The notes beneath the pieces were generated by a model, which had not been told where the DNA came from, did not search any database, and was given only the letters and a program-made list of their open reading frames with translations. Below, in pieces: positions 17,137 to 27,009 of a stretch of 62,467 nucleotides of DNA (positions are counted from its first letter, which is position 1; every line of letters begins with the position of its first letter). The position numbers and the translations under genes are program-made. The DNA is from an uncultured Granulosicoccaceae bacterium (GTDB lineage: Bacteria > Pseudomonadota > Gammaproteobacteria > CALCKW01): assembly GCA_937965695.1 (NCBI GenBank), contig CALCKW010000054.1, positions 1 through 62,467 of the forward strand, written 5' to 3'.

Positions 17137-18077
17137 CGACTAACGTCCATACTTGCGGCTAAAACACGCACCACCAACTCAGAGAAGCTCAAGCCAACAG
17201 CCTCTGCCGCTTGAGGCAACAAACTTGTTTTTGTCATACCAGGGGCGGTGTTGATCTCTATCAACCACGCTTCACCAAGAGCATCGACGATAAAATCAAC
17301 CCGACCCCAACCACTACCACCAACCGCAGCAAAAGCCGCCAGCGCTAGTGACTGGATATTGCGCTCTAACTCTGGGTCTAACCCAGAGGGGCAACTATAT
17401 TCAGTCCCAGAATCATCACTGTACTTCGCTTCATAATCGTAAAAATCACGCTTTGGAGTCATTTTTACTAAAGGCAAGGCCTCACCTTGCAATATGCCGG
17501 CAGTCACTTCTACACCGCTGATAAACTGCTCTGCCATTACAGTCCCAAACTGTGCAGCCTCTTCGTAACTTGCCTCAATCGCCTGGGAACCTTCAATTTT
17601 GGAAATACCAAGACTTGACCCTTCAAACACTGGCTTGATGATAAGCGGTAACCCCATAGAGTCTGCTGCCAATTCGCAATCAGCTGCACTCATCACTCGA
17701 CGCCAGTTTGGGGTCGGAATAGACAACGCTTTACACAATTGTTTCGTGCGCAGTTTGTCCATTGCCAATGCTGACGCCAGAACACCAGAGCCAGTATAGG
17801 GAATACCAGCGAATTCCAACGCTCCTTGCACTACACCGTCTTCACCTACTCGGCCGTGCAAAATTAAAAATGCACGATCAAATTTTTCTTTTTTAAGTCG
17901 ATTTATTAGCGTGTCGTCAGCGTCCACCCCATGCGCATCGACACCCGCTTCTAACAACCCAGCTAAAACGCAAGCGCCGCTGTTTAGCGAAACCTCGCGC
18001 TCAGCTGAGCGGCCACCCATCACTACAGCGACCTTGCCAAAATCAGTGTCTAGATCAGCCGGTCTCACAGAGATCAT
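17133..18077 (-). CDS. ddl: D-alanine--D-alanine ligase
   Basis: Cytosolic ATP-grasp enzyme of 314 residues that makes the D-Ala-D-Ala dipeptide for the peptidoglycan stem. Seen are VMGGRSAEREVSLNSG at the N-terminus, LPLIIKPVFEGSSLGISK in the ATP-grasp core, and the C-terminal metal-binding motif WLIEINTAPGMTKTSLLPQAA. Position between murC and ftsQ corresponds to ddlB. It overlaps murC by 23 nt. No murB gene lies between murC and ddl. Confidence 0.95.
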   Translation of the reverse strand: MISVRPADLDTDFGKVAVVMGGRSAEREVSLNSGACVLAGLLEAGVDAHGVDADDTLINRLKKEKFDRAFLILHGRVGEDGVVQGALEFAGIPYTGSGVLASALAMDKLRTKQLCKALSIPTPNWRRVMSAADCELAADSMGLPLIIKPVFEGSSLGISKIEGSQAIEASYEEAAQFGTVMAEQFISGVEVTAGILQGEALPLVKMTPKRDFYDYEAKYSDDSGTEYSCPSGLDPELERNIQSLALAAFAAVGGSGWGRVDFIVDALGEAWLIEINTAPGMTKTSLLPQAAEAVGLSFSELVVRVLAASMDVSR

Positions 18078-19503
18078 CTCCTGTTAACAAATCTGGCAAT
18101 GTAGCTGCGAGAGCGCCGACGTTACCAGCACCCATTGTGAGCAAAACATCACCGTGTTTCAGACCTGGCCGCACAGCAGCTGGCATCTGTAGGATATCGG
18201 AGACAAACTTTACGTTCGCGCCACCGTGCAATCGCACAGCAGTGGCCAAGGACTCACCATCAGCACCTTGAACAGGTTGTTCGCCAGCGGCATAAACTTC
18301 GCTCAAATACAACTCATCGACCTGACTAAGCTCGTGCGCAAATTCATCAAATAAGTCGCGCGTGCGGCTGTATCGATGTGGTTGAAAAATTGCCACTAAA
18401 CGCTTATCAGGCCAAGCACCTCGGATAGCTGAAATGGTTGCAGCCAACTCACTCGGGTGGTGTGCATAGTCATCTACGAGCTCTACAGTGCCAGTGCCAA
18501 AATTCACTTCGCCATAACGCGTAACTCTTCGACCCACGCCTTCAAAGTCATTGAGAGACTTAGCAATCGACTTCATGCTGACACCTAATTCACGCGCGAC
18601 GACGATTGAAGACAGAGCATTCAGAACATTGTGATGACCCGGCATATTAAGTACGACGTCTTTCATCGAAACGCCATCTTCAAACATAACGTCGAAGCGC
18701 ATCAGCAAGCCATCTGGGCGAATATTTGAGGCGCGTACGTCAGCGTCTTCGCTCACACCGTAAGTAATAAATTTGCGCTGAAGCCTCGGCAACATGGCAC
18801 GGACGTTATCATCGTCAATACACAAAATGGCCAAACCATAAAATGGAAGATGATGTAGAAACTCCACAAATGTATCTTTGTATTTCTCGAAATCACCGTC
18901 GTAATTTTCTAGGTGATCAGCATCAATATTTGTGACAACACTAACCACAGGGTTCAAGTGTAAAAAGGAAGCATCGCTTTCATCTGCCTCTGCAACCAGC
19001 CAATCAGACTGCCCTAATTTCGCATGTGTGCCCGCGCTGTTGAGCTGTCCACCAATAACGAACGTAGGGTCCAATTGCCCTTCACTCAGTGCACTCGCGA
19101 CCAAACTAGTTGTCGTGGTCTTTCCATGCGTGCCGGCTATTGCGATACCAAGGCGAAAACGCATCAGCTCAGCCAGCATTTCAGCACGAGGTACGATAGG
19201 TATGCGAAGCGCATGCGCTTCCACCAGCTCGGGGTTATCTTCTTTGATGGCAGAGGAGACAACGACAACATCAGCACCATGAACGTTTTCTGCACGGTGA
19301 CCGAGATCGATTTGAGCACCTTGCTCAGCCAAACGTTTGGTCAACTTATTCGCGTTACTGTCAGAACCAGAAACACCGTAATTCATGGTCAACAATACTT
19401 CAGCTATACCACCCATACCGACTCCGCCAATACCTACAAAATGCACTCGCGAGATTCGCTCACTCGCCCAAGTAGCAGAAGTTGAAGCAGATCCAGTTTT
19501 CAT
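18055..19503 (-). CDS. murC: UDP-N-acetylmuramate--L-alanine ligase
   Basis: First Mur ligase of the pathway, adding L-Ala to UDP-MurNAc with ATP (482 residues). The N-terminal Rossmann motif HFVGIGGVGMGGIAEVLL and the ATP-binding motif AGTHGKTTTTSLV are present, followed by EADESDASFLHL. DDYAHHPSE in the C-terminal region is typical of MurC. It overlaps murG by 4 nt. Confidence 0.97.
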   Translation of the reverse strand: MKTGSASTSATWASERISRVHFVGIGGVGMGGIAEVLLTMNYGVSGSDSNANKLTKRLAEQGAQIDLGHRAENVHGADVVVVSSAIKEDNPELVEAHALRIPIVPRAEMLAELMRFRLGIAIAGTHGKTTTTSLVASALSEGQLDPTFVIGGQLNSAGTHAKLGQSDWLVAEADESDASFLHLNPVVSVVTNIDADHLENYDGDFEKYKDTFVEFLHHLPFYGLAILCIDDDNVRAMLPRLQRKFITYGVSEDADVRASNIRPDGLLMRFDVMFEDGVSMKDVVLNMPGHHNVLNALSSIVVARELGVSMKSIAKSLNDFEGVGRRVTRYGEVNFGTGTVELVDDYAHHPSELAATISAIRGAWPDKRLVAIFQPHRYSRTRDLFDEFAHELSQVDELYLSEVYAAGEQPVQGADGESLATAVRLHGGANVKFVSDILQMPAAVRPGLKHGDVLLTMGAGNVGALAATLPDLLTGDDLCETG

Positions 19504-20573
19504 TGTGTTTTCTCCATAACCATTTTTGCGACTTCGCGCGCCGCGTCTGGCTTGGCCAGACCTCGTGCTGCGTTTGCCATTGTGATCAATCGAGCGCGAT
19601 CATCGCGCAAATCAATAAATAATTTAGACAGCAGTGCCGAATCCAATCGTGGCTGAGGTACCAATACGGCGGCACCTTTGCGGACCATCGCTGCACAGTT
19701 TGCAGTTTGATGATCATCGACAGCGTATGGGTAAGGAACCAAAACCGAAGCACACCCACTGGCACACAACTCTGAGACCGACATAGCACCTGCACGACTA
19801 ACCACTAAATCAGCCCAGCTATAGGCCTCTGCCATATTATCGATGAATGGAACGACCTTCGCTGTCACACCTGCCGCAGCATATGCAGCTTGAGTCGATT
19901 CAACAGCTGTTTTCCCCGCTTGATGCCACAGCTGTATATTACCAACTTCTTGGGTTGCAGCGGGCATAACTTCATTAAAAACTTGCGCACCTTGGCTACC
20001 TCCAATCACCAAAACACGTAGCTCGCAATCAGCTCGATCCAATCTTTCATTGGGCGAAGTAATGTCCCAGAGGACAGAGTTAACCGGATTCCCCACACAC
20101 AAAACAGAATCCCGTTCACCGAACGCTGATGGCATGGCTGCTAAAACGACATCAGCCCATCGAGCAAGTAGTCGGTTTGTGGTGCCAGCAATGGCATTTT
20201 GCTCATGTATGACCAATCGCTTGCCCAGTATTTTCGCCATCAGCCCACCCGGGCCAGCAACGAAACCACCCATTCCCAAGAGAACCTGCGGTTTGTGCCG
20301 AAGCACTGCGCTTCCAGCCTGCCAGCAAGCTCGAATCAATTTAAATGGAGCAACCACCCATGCCTGCCAACCTTTACCGCGCAACCCCGAAACAGAAAGC
20401 CATTCTATTTCGATATCATGAGCAGGCACCAAACGCGCTTCTATGCCAGAACGCGTCCCTATCCAGACAACTTTTATGTCATGCTCTTGCAGTTCTTTGG
20501 CAACTGTCAGTGCAGGCACAACATGCCCGCCCGTGCCACCAGCAGCGATCATTACCGTTTTTTGAGAGGACAT
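19500..20573 (-). CDS. murG: Lipid II synthase MurG (GlcNAc transferase)
   Basis: Peripheral inner membrane GT-B glycosyltransferase of 357 residues that adds GlcNAc to lipid I to give lipid II. AAGGTGGHVVPALTVA is the N-terminal glycine-rich loop; VIGGSQGAQVFNEVMP and SRAGAMSVSELCASG line the UDP-GlcNAc site. Its start shares one base with the ftsW stop. Confidence 0.97.
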   Translation of the reverse strand: MSSQKTVMIAAGGTGGHVVPALTVAKELQEHDIKVVWIGTRSGIEARLVPAHDIEIEWLSVSGLRGKGWQAWVVAPFKLIRACWQAGSAVLRHKPQVLLGMGGFVAGPGGLMAKILGKRLVIHEQNAIAGTTNRLLARWADVVLAAMPSAFGERDSVLCVGNPVNSVLWDITSPNERLDRADCELRVLVIGGSQGAQVFNEVMPAATQEVGNIQLWHQAGKTAVESTQAAYAAAGVTAKVVPFIDNMAEAYSWADLVVSRAGAMSVSELCASGCASVLVPYPYAVDDHQTANCAAMVRKGAAVLVPQPRLDSALLSKLFIDLRDDRARLITMANAARGLAKPDAAREVAKMVMEKTQ

Positions 20574-21757
20574 TACTCGTCCTCCGCTTCTGGCAATAGC
20601 AAGCGGCTCTCAAGACTAACTCGCATCACCACACCTAAAGCCAAACACATTGCCAACATGCTGCTGCCACCGTAACTAATCATTGGCAAAGTCAATCCTT
20701 TGGTTGGCAATAAGCCGAGATTGACAGACATGCTGATGAACGACTGCAGCGAAATCCAAATGGCAACACCGTAGGAAACAAAGGCTCCAAATCCATTGCC
20801 CACTTGCTGCGCTTTTAAAGCGACCCACAAAATACGATAAATGAGGAACAAGTAGATGCCAATCAAAGTCGCAACCCCTATCAAACCCATCTCTTCAGCA
20901 AAAACAGCGAAAACAAAATCTGTGTGTGCCTCCGGTAGATAAAAAAGCTTTTGCACACTATTGCCAAAACCTACACCGGTGATAGAACCACTACCGACAG
21001 CAATCAACGCTTGAACAAGCTGAAAGCCTCCGTCGTAAGCGTTTGCCCAAGGATCGAAAAAGTCTATTACTCGATTTGTCCGATATTCAGAGGTCCAGAT
21101 AAAGAAGGCAGCAAGGGCTACGAGCAAAACCACACAAACCAAGAATTGCCAAACACGCACGCCGCCCAGAAAAATCATACCGACTGCAATCGCCATGATC
21201 ATCACGGTCGAGCCGTAATCAGGCTCAAGCAAGCAAAGCGCCCCCGCCAAACCAATCAAGACCACGGGCTTCATAAAAGCGTCGAAACTGGATCGCAATC
21301 GTTCTCCGTGCCGCATCAAGTAACCGGCGACGTATAACGTAACACTCAGCTTGGCTAACTCTGAAACTTGTAAGTTCATCACACCTAAGCGGATCCAGCG
21401 CTGGGCACCATTCACTTCTACGCCTATGCCGGGGACCAAAACTAGCGCCAAGGCCAGCACCGTCCCAGCAAAAATCAACATACTGGAGCGTTCCATCAAC
21501 TTGGTGGAAATCCTAGCAACGATAAAAGTCGCTCCAGCAACGCCAAGAGCGACCGCTATTAGCTGGCGTTTGAGAAAGAAAAATGGATCCGAGTAGCGTA
21601 CGGCCGCCACTGAAATTGATGAAGATTCGACCATCGCCAATCCGATAACCAGCAGAATCAAAATGACACATAATAAAGGCCAGTCGATTCCACGATTCAA
21701 GGAATAGCTGTTTAAATTACGGTGATCAGGACCGATAAAAGCTGTCGCGACACTCAT
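20573..21757 (-). CDS. ftsW: Septal peptidoglycan polymerase FtsW
   Basis: SEDS-family polytopic membrane glycosyltransferase of 394 residues that polymerises lipid II at the septum together with FtsI. About ten hydrophobic segments are visible. Typical family stretches include VNGAQRWIRLG, the EPDYGST motif, and the C-terminal GLLPTKGLTLPMISYGGSSM. It overlaps murD by 4 nt. The gene position, between murD and murG, distinguishes it from the elongation paralog RodA. Confidence 0.96.
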   Translation of the reverse strand: MSVATAFIGPDHRNLNSYSLNRGIDWPLLCVILILLVIGLAMVESSSISVAAVRYSDPFFFLKRQLIAVALGVAGATFIVARISTKLMERSSMLIFAGTVLALALVLVPGIGVEVNGAQRWIRLGVMNLQVSELAKLSVTLYVAGYLMRHGERLRSSFDAFMKPVVLIGLAGALCLLEPDYGSTVMIMAIAVGMIFLGGVRVWQFLVCVVLLVALAAFFIWTSEYRTNRVIDFFDPWANAYDGGFQLVQALIAVGSGSITGVGFGNSVQKLFYLPEAHTDFVFAVFAEEMGLIGVATLIGIYLFLIYRILWVALKAQQVGNGFGAFVSYGVAIWISLQSFISMSVNLGLLPTKGLTLPMISYGGSSMLAMCLALGVVMRVSLESRLLLPEAEDE

Positions 21758-23073
21758 GCTTGCAACCTCTCAACACAGGCTACAAACGCATCACCGCGCT
21801 GCTGATAGTTTTGGAACATATCGAAACTTGCACAAGCTGGCGACAACAGCACGCAATCTCCAACTTGAGCTTGCTCACTACCAATAACTACAGCGGATTC
21901 CAATGAATCAGCTGAGAAAACCGGCAGAGCGTTACCGGCCATTCTGGCTACTTGATCACCATCGGCGCCGTATGTGACAAGTGCTCGAGCACAGTTGCGA
22001 AGAGCAGGTAATAAAGGGGTGAAATCTTGGGACTTTCCATCGCCACCTGCGAGCAAGACAACCTTGCTCGGCATCGATTTTAAAGCGACTAATGTGGCTC
22101 CGACATTTGTTCCTTTGGAATCGTTATAGTATTTAACACCCGCGATCTCAGCGACAAGCTCTGTGCGATGTTCTAAACCTTTAAAACCCCGCAATCCATT
22201 TGCCATTGCTTCAGCACTTAGACCAACTTGCTCACCCAGAGCCCATGCAAAGCAAGCATTCAACTCGTTGTGCCGACCTGGCGCACCGAGTTCGCGCAAA
22301 TCAAACAAACGCTCGTCAGATTTACACAGCCACTTATCGTTTACGCCAAATTCACCATTCGATGGGGTGCTATCTGTTACAGCAATTGATACAGGAAGAT
22401 GGGCAAGTGGCTTAGTCAGAGGATCCTGTTGGAGCCAAACGCCGCAAGCCGCACCAGAATAAACACGCTGCTTTACTGCACTGTATTGGCTTAAATCTGA
22501 ATACCGATCCATATGGTCTTCACTGACATTAAGAATGCACGCCGCTACAGGCGTCAAACTTGTCAAAGTTTCCAATTGGTAGCTAGAGAGCTCAAGCACA
22601 ATCACATCTGCATTTTGCGATAACAAATTCAAAGCGGGTTCGCCAATATTGCCACCACACAAAACACGCTTATCGCTACTGACACCCATCGCCGTGATCA
22701 TCGACACAACGGTGCTCTTACCGTTTGTACCTGTAACTGCAACTACTGGGCAATCTACAAGCTGGGCAAAAAGCTCAATATCCCCAATAACCTCAATTCC
22801 CTGATCTATTGCCGATAGCACAATTTCTTGCTGCTGCGAAAGACCCGGGTTTATGACCAAAACATCAATTTTTTCTAACAGTGCATCAATGAAAGGACCA
22901 GAAGAAACATCCAATTCTGGAAAATCACTTTGTAGCGAAAGCACACTTGGGTGATCTTCGCGGCTATCCGCCACACGTATTTTTGCATCGCGGCTCAACA
23001 GGAAGCGCGCGACCGCATCTCCGGTGATACCAACACCTAGTATCAAAAATTGCTTATTGAGATCAAGGGCCAT
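21754..23073 (-). CDS. murD: UDP-N-acetylmuramoyl-L-alanine--D-glutamate ligase
   Basis: Cytosolic Mur ligase (439 residues) that adds D-Glu. The N-terminal domain has LILGVGITGDAVARFL; the ATP motif is AVTGTNGKSTVVSMI; VLELSSYQLET and YNDSKGTNVGATLVAL are characteristic of MurD, as is the late LLAGGDGKSQDFTPL. It lies 7 nt after mraY on the minus strand. Confidence 0.97.
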   Translation of the reverse strand: MALDLNKQFLILGVGITGDAVARFLLSRDAKIRVADSREDHPSVLSLQSDFPELDVSSGPFIDALLEKIDVLVINPGLSQQQEIVLSAIDQGIEVIGDIELFAQLVDCPVVAVTGTNGKSTVVSMITAMGVSSDKRVLCGGNIGEPALNLLSQNADVIVLELSSYQLETLTSLTPVAACILNVSEDHMDRYSDLSQYSAVKQRVYSGAACGVWLQQDPLTKPLAHLPVSIAVTDSTPSNGEFGVNDKWLCKSDERLFDLRELGAPGRHNELNACFAWALGEQVGLSAEAMANGLRGFKGLEHRTELVAEIAGVKYYNDSKGTNVGATLVALKSMPSKVVLLAGGDGKSQDFTPLLPALRNCARALVTYGADGDQVARMAGNALPVFSADSLESAVVIGSEQAQVGDCVLLSPACASFDMFQNYQQRGDAFVACVERLQA

Positions 23074-23080
23074 TAGCTCA

Positions 23081-24163
23081 TCACCTCAACTTCAACGTCG
23101 AAAGACCAATCAAAACCAAAATAACGGTGATGATCCAGAATCTAACGATCACACGAGGCTCAGGCCAACCCTTGAGCTCGAAGTGGTGATGCAAAGGCGC
23201 CATGCGAAAAATGCGACGACCAGTTAGTTTATAAGAGCCTACTTGCAAGATGACCGAAACCGTTTCCATCACAAATACGCCACCCATGATGAACAGCACA
23301 AGCTCTTGACGTACTAACACTGCGATTAATCCTAGCGCTGCACCTAATGCCAATGCACCGACATCACCCATAAATACTTGCGCGGGGTAAGTATTGAACC
23401 ACAAAAAGCCGAGTCCGGCACCGCAAAGCGCTGCACACGGCACAACAATCTCACCAACGCCGCTGATATGAGGAATAAGCAAATAACTTGAAAACAGTGC
23501 GTGACCGCTCAAGTATGCAAACACTGAAAGACCAGCCGCTACCATGACGGTAGGCATAATGGCGAGACCATCCAAACCATCAGTCAAATTTACCGCATTG
23601 CTGGTGCCAACGATCACTGCGTAAGTCAGCGGTATGAACATCCAACCCAATTGAAAATTGAGTTCTTTGAAAAACGGTACTATCAGGATTGTCTCTTGAG
23701 CATTCTCCGCGGTCATGTACAAAAAAACAGCGGCCAACAGACCCACTACCGACTGCCAAAAGTACTTTTCCCGCGCTCTAAGCCCATCAGAATTACCGAG
23801 CATTACTTTACGATAATCATCAACCCAGCCAATGGCGCCAAAAGCCAAAGTGACACCTAATACGACCCAGACCTGACGCACCGCCAAATCCGCCCACAAA
23901 AGCACAGCCACTGCGAAAGCAATCAATATAAGTGCACCACCCATAGTAGGTGTGCCACTTTTTTCCAAATGCGAACTTGGACCGTCGCTGCGCACCTGTT
24001 GGCCTATCTTGGCTGATGTCAACCATCGTATCAGCGCTGGACCAAAGACCAGTGAAATCACCAGTGCTGTCAATGCCCCTAGAATCGCTCTCAAAGTGAT
24101 GTACTGAAACACCCCAAAACCATCATGAAACTGGGACAAGTAATTAGCGAGCAGCAGCATCAT
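23081..24163 (-). CDS. mraY: Phospho-MurNAc-pentapeptide transferase MraY
   Basis: Integral membrane enzyme (360 residues) that transfers phospho-MurNAc-pentapeptide to undecaprenyl phosphate, making lipid I. The Mg-binding and catalytic motifs are seen: [25 protein letters not shown] and [15 protein letters not shown], followed by the HHHFELKGW histidine loop near the C-terminus. About ten membrane helices. Its ATGATG start overlaps the murF stop by 4 nt. Confidence 0.98.
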   Translation of the reverse strand: MMLLLANYLSQFHDGFGVFQYITLRAILGALTALVISLVFGPALIRWLTSAKIGQQVRSDGPSSHLEKSGTPTMGGALILIAFAVAVLLWADLAVRQVWVVLGVTLAFGAIGWVDDYRKVMLGNSDGLRAREKYFWQSVVGLLAAVFLYMTAENAQETILIVPFFKELNFQLGWMFIPLTYAVIVGTSNAVNLTDGLDGLAIMPTVMVAAGLSVFAYLSGHALFSSYLLIPHISGVGEIVVPCAALCGAGLGFLWFNTYPAQVFMGDVGALALGAALGLIAVLVRQELVLFIMGGVFVMETVSVILQVGSYKLTGRRIFRMAPLHHHFELKGWPEPRVIVRFWIITVILVLIGLSTLKLR

Positions 24164-25512
24164 GCTGTTTGCTCCTGAAGATTGTCGATCAAGAACTGAA
24201 CAACTCGCTCCATGCCCGCGCTACGCGAGCCCTTTATCAATACAGTATCACCTGAGTTCAACTGCTGAAGAAGCTCAGCAGAAAGTTCTTCGTGCTCACC
24301 GAAAGCCATGCCCTTAGGGCCAAAACCTCTTCGAGCTGCAACTGCAAATTCCCCAACACAGGCAAATCGATCAGCGCCAAGTGCAGCGGCTTGACGACCT
24401 ACTTTTGCGTGCAACTCTTCGGCTTGAGGCCCAAGTTCGGCCATAGTGCCGAGCACAAACCATCGAACTGGCTGGTATCCCGCCAACAACTCCAAGGCAA
24501 CTTCTACGGAGCCGGGGTTGGCGTTATAGGTATCATCAATAATTCTAGTACCAGCAATATTATGCTCTACTAACCGTCCAGCGACGGGTTCTACTCGCTC
24601 CAAACCATCAACGATGGATTCCCACCTAACATCGAGCGCCAAAGCAACTGCAACAGCAGTTAAAGCGTTCCGCATATTATGTTGACCTAACAGTGGTATC
24701 TTAATATCTCGCTGCTGCCCCTGCCATGTCACCCGCAGGTGGTTTTTATCAACAATCTTTCCACGTACTTCAATATCTGCACTATCGCCAAAACCGAACT
24801 TTAGAACACGACCCTGAACCGTTCTATCGGCCCATTCCGGGGCGGCAAATTCATCGGCGTTAACAAGAGCTATCCCGTCAGAAGAAAGATGCTCAAAAAT
24901 CTCACCCTTTGCATTCGCAACACCTTGTAAGGACCCAAATCCTTCCAAATGAGCAGGCCCTACGTTGTTGACAACAGCTATCTCGGGAGCCGTCATTGCA
25001 GCTAGAGAAGAAATCTCACCGGCCGCATTTGCACCCATTTCAACGACCGCAAAACGATGGGACTCATCCAGCCCAAACAAGGTCAGTGGTACACCGATAT
25101 CATTGTTTAAATTGCCTTTAGTCGCGTGCACTGAACCTTCTAAAGCCAAAATGGAGGAGATCATTTCTTTAACGGTAGTTTTGCCATTGCTACCCGTGAT
25201 TGCGACGACGCGTGCATCATATTGTCGACGCCACAGTTGAGCAATGTCTGCCATAGCTCTGCGCGTATTGCGGACAATCAGCTGAGGCACGTCTACACCG
25301 CAGTCATGCTCAACAACCACAGCCACTGCTCCGCAATCCACTGCGTCTATGACAAACTGGTGCCCGTCAAAGCTCTCACCACTGATAGCAAAATATATAG
25401 AGCCCTCTACCTTACCGCGAGTATCGATACTGACGCTGCTTAACAATGCATCGCCGCCCAACAGAGTGCCACCGGTAAAGACACTGCAGTCGGATAACCA
25501 GAGTGCACTCAT
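24160..25512 (-). CDS. murF: UDP-MurNAc-tripeptide--D-alanyl-D-alanine ligase
   Basis: Cytosolic Mur ligase that adds the D-Ala-D-Ala made by Ddl. I place the start at the ATG at 25512 ([15 protein letters not shown], 450 residues), which overlaps the murE stop as ATGA; the frame is open six codons further. ATP motif [15 protein letters not shown], then [14 protein letters not shown] and [15 protein letters not shown], all typical of MurF. Confidence 0.96.
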   Translation of the reverse strand: MSALWLSDCSVFTGGTLLGGDALLSSVSIDTRGKVEGSIYFAISGESFDGHQFVIDAVDCGAVAVVVEHDCGVDVPQLIVRNTRRAMADIAQLWRRQYDARVVAITGSNGKTTVKEMISSILALEGSVHATKGNLNNDIGVPLTLFGLDESHRFAVVEMGANAAGEISSLAAMTAPEIAVVNNVGPAHLEGFGSLQGVANAKGEIFEHLSSDGIALVNADEFAAPEWADRTVQGRVLKFGFGDSADIEVRGKIVDKNHLRVTWQGQQRDIKIPLLGQHNMRNALTAVAVALALDVRWESIVDGLERVEPVAGRLVEHNIAGTRIIDDTYNANPGSVEVALELLAGYQPVRWFVLGTMAELGPQAEELHAKVGRQAAALGADRFACVGEFAVAARRGFGPKGMAFGEHEELSAELLQQLNSGDTVLIKGSRSAGMERVVQFLIDNLQEQTA

Positions 25513-27008
25513 GCAGCACCCGCCTGCCAAGACATGACTTCTTCTCGATCACTAAATCTTATGGTGCGGTCTGCCAGCACTTGGTAATCTTCGTGACCCT
25601 TTCCCGCGATAAGCACGCAGTCGTTACTACCGGCATGCTGTAAGGCGTAAGCGATAGCTGTTGCCCGATCAACCTCAACGTGTACATTGGAACTACTGCC
25701 CTGATTTATTCCGGTCAGAACATCTTCAATAATCCGTTGAGGATTTTCGCTTCGGGGGTTGTCGCTTGTGACAATTAGACAGTCAGCTTCTCGCATAGCC
25801 GCTTTTGCCATGGCAGGGCGTTTGCTGCGATCGCGATCGCCACCACATCCAAAAACACACCAAATGCGTGAGCTGAAATGATCACGCAATGTGCTGAGGA
25901 TTGACTCCAAGGCTTGAGCCGTATGGGCGTAATCTATAACAACCCTGGACCCTTTTTGCGATCGCAATAACTCAGCTCGCCCTACAACTGGGGCCAAAGT
26001 AGGCAAGCTAGACAAAATTTCGTCTACATGAACACCCAGAGACTCGACAACCGCACAAGCAGCCAACACATTGGCTACATTAAACGCGCCCAGTAATGGC
26101 AACAGCACTTCACAGTGAGTAGAGCCAGCAGAAATAGTGCAGCGAATTCCGTCAGCGCTGTAAACACATTGTTGCGCTCTCCAACGAGCTGCATCCTTAC
26201 CCTTAGCTGAGTAAGTTATCGCATCTGCGCGATTTGACAGGAGCTCGAGCCCAAAAGACTCGTCGATATTAAGCACACAGATCTTAGCGCGGCAATCAAA
26301 AAGCTGGGCTTTGGCATTTGCGTAATTCACTAAATCACGGTGATAGTCCAAGTGATCACTGCCAAGGTTACTAAGCACAGCCACATCAAACTGCAGCCCT
26401 GCAACCCGATCTTGATCTAGTGCGTGCGAAGACACTTCCATAGCTACAGCTTGCGCACCCTGGCTAGCCAGCGCCTTAAGCTGCTGGTAAACCTGAAAGA
26501 CATCGCCAGTGGTGTGTGTCGCTTGCTGCAAGTTTTCTAGGTAGCCATTACCTACTGTCCCCAACACGGCACAGCTTTGCTCGCGCTGATTCAGCAGCTG
26601 CGCAACAAAATGTGTAATGGAGGTTTTACCATCAGTGCCAGTTACACCGACAAGATCAATCTGTTGATCAACATCTCCATAGACAGCACGAGCGATTGCA
26701 CCAAGCTTTGAGCGCAAGCTCGAAACCAGTACATGCGGGAGACATAGATTGTCATTATTGGCTTGCTCCGCGGCATAGAGATCTTCCGAATCAAGCAGAA
26801 CAACTACGGCACCCTTTGACTTAGCTTGTGACAGAAAAGTCAATCCGTGATCGCCTGTGCCTTGTAGCGCCACAAAAGCATCACCTTGAACGATGGCTCT
26901 GCTGTCGAGACCAGCACCTGAAACCATTACAGGAAAAGACACTTCTAATACATGCTTCAAATCTACATTTAGCAAGGCCGAATTGGCTGTTGAACCGAAT
27001 TCACTCAT
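25509..27008 (-). CDS. murE: UDP-MurNAc-L-alanyl-D-glutamate--2,6-diaminopimelate ligase
   Basis: Cytosolic Mur ligase of 499 residues that adds the third stem residue. The ATP motif GVTGTDGKTSITHFV carries Asp where many homologues have Asn. TTGDVFQVYQQL and the DNPRSE motif in the C-terminal domain indicate specificity for meso-diaminopimelate, as expected for a Gram-negative wall. It lies 1 nt after ftsI. Confidence 0.96.
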   Translation of the reverse strand: MSEFGSTANSALLNVDLKHVLEVSFPVMVSGAGLDSRAIVQGDAFVALQGTGDHGLTFLSQAKSKGAVVVLLDSEDLYAAEQANNDNLCLPHVLVSSLRSKLGAIARAVYGDVDQQIDLVGVTGTDGKTSITHFVAQLLNQREQSCAVLGTVGNGYLENLQQATHTTGDVFQVYQQLKALASQGAQAVAMEVSSHALDQDRVAGLQFDVAVLSNLGSDHLDYHRDLVNYANAKAQLFDCRAKICVLNIDESFGLELLSNRADAITYSAKGKDAARWRAQQCVYSADGIRCTISAGSTHCEVLLPLLGAFNVANVLAACAVVESLGVHVDEILSSLPTLAPVVGRAELLRSQKGSRVVIDYAHTAQALESILSTLRDHFSSRIWCVFGCGGDRDRSKRPAMAKAAMREADCLIVTSDNPRSENPQRIIEDVLTGINQGSSSNVHVEVDRATAIAYALQHAGSNDCVLIAGKGHEDYQVLADRTIRFSDREEVMSWQAGAA

Positions 27009-27009
27009 A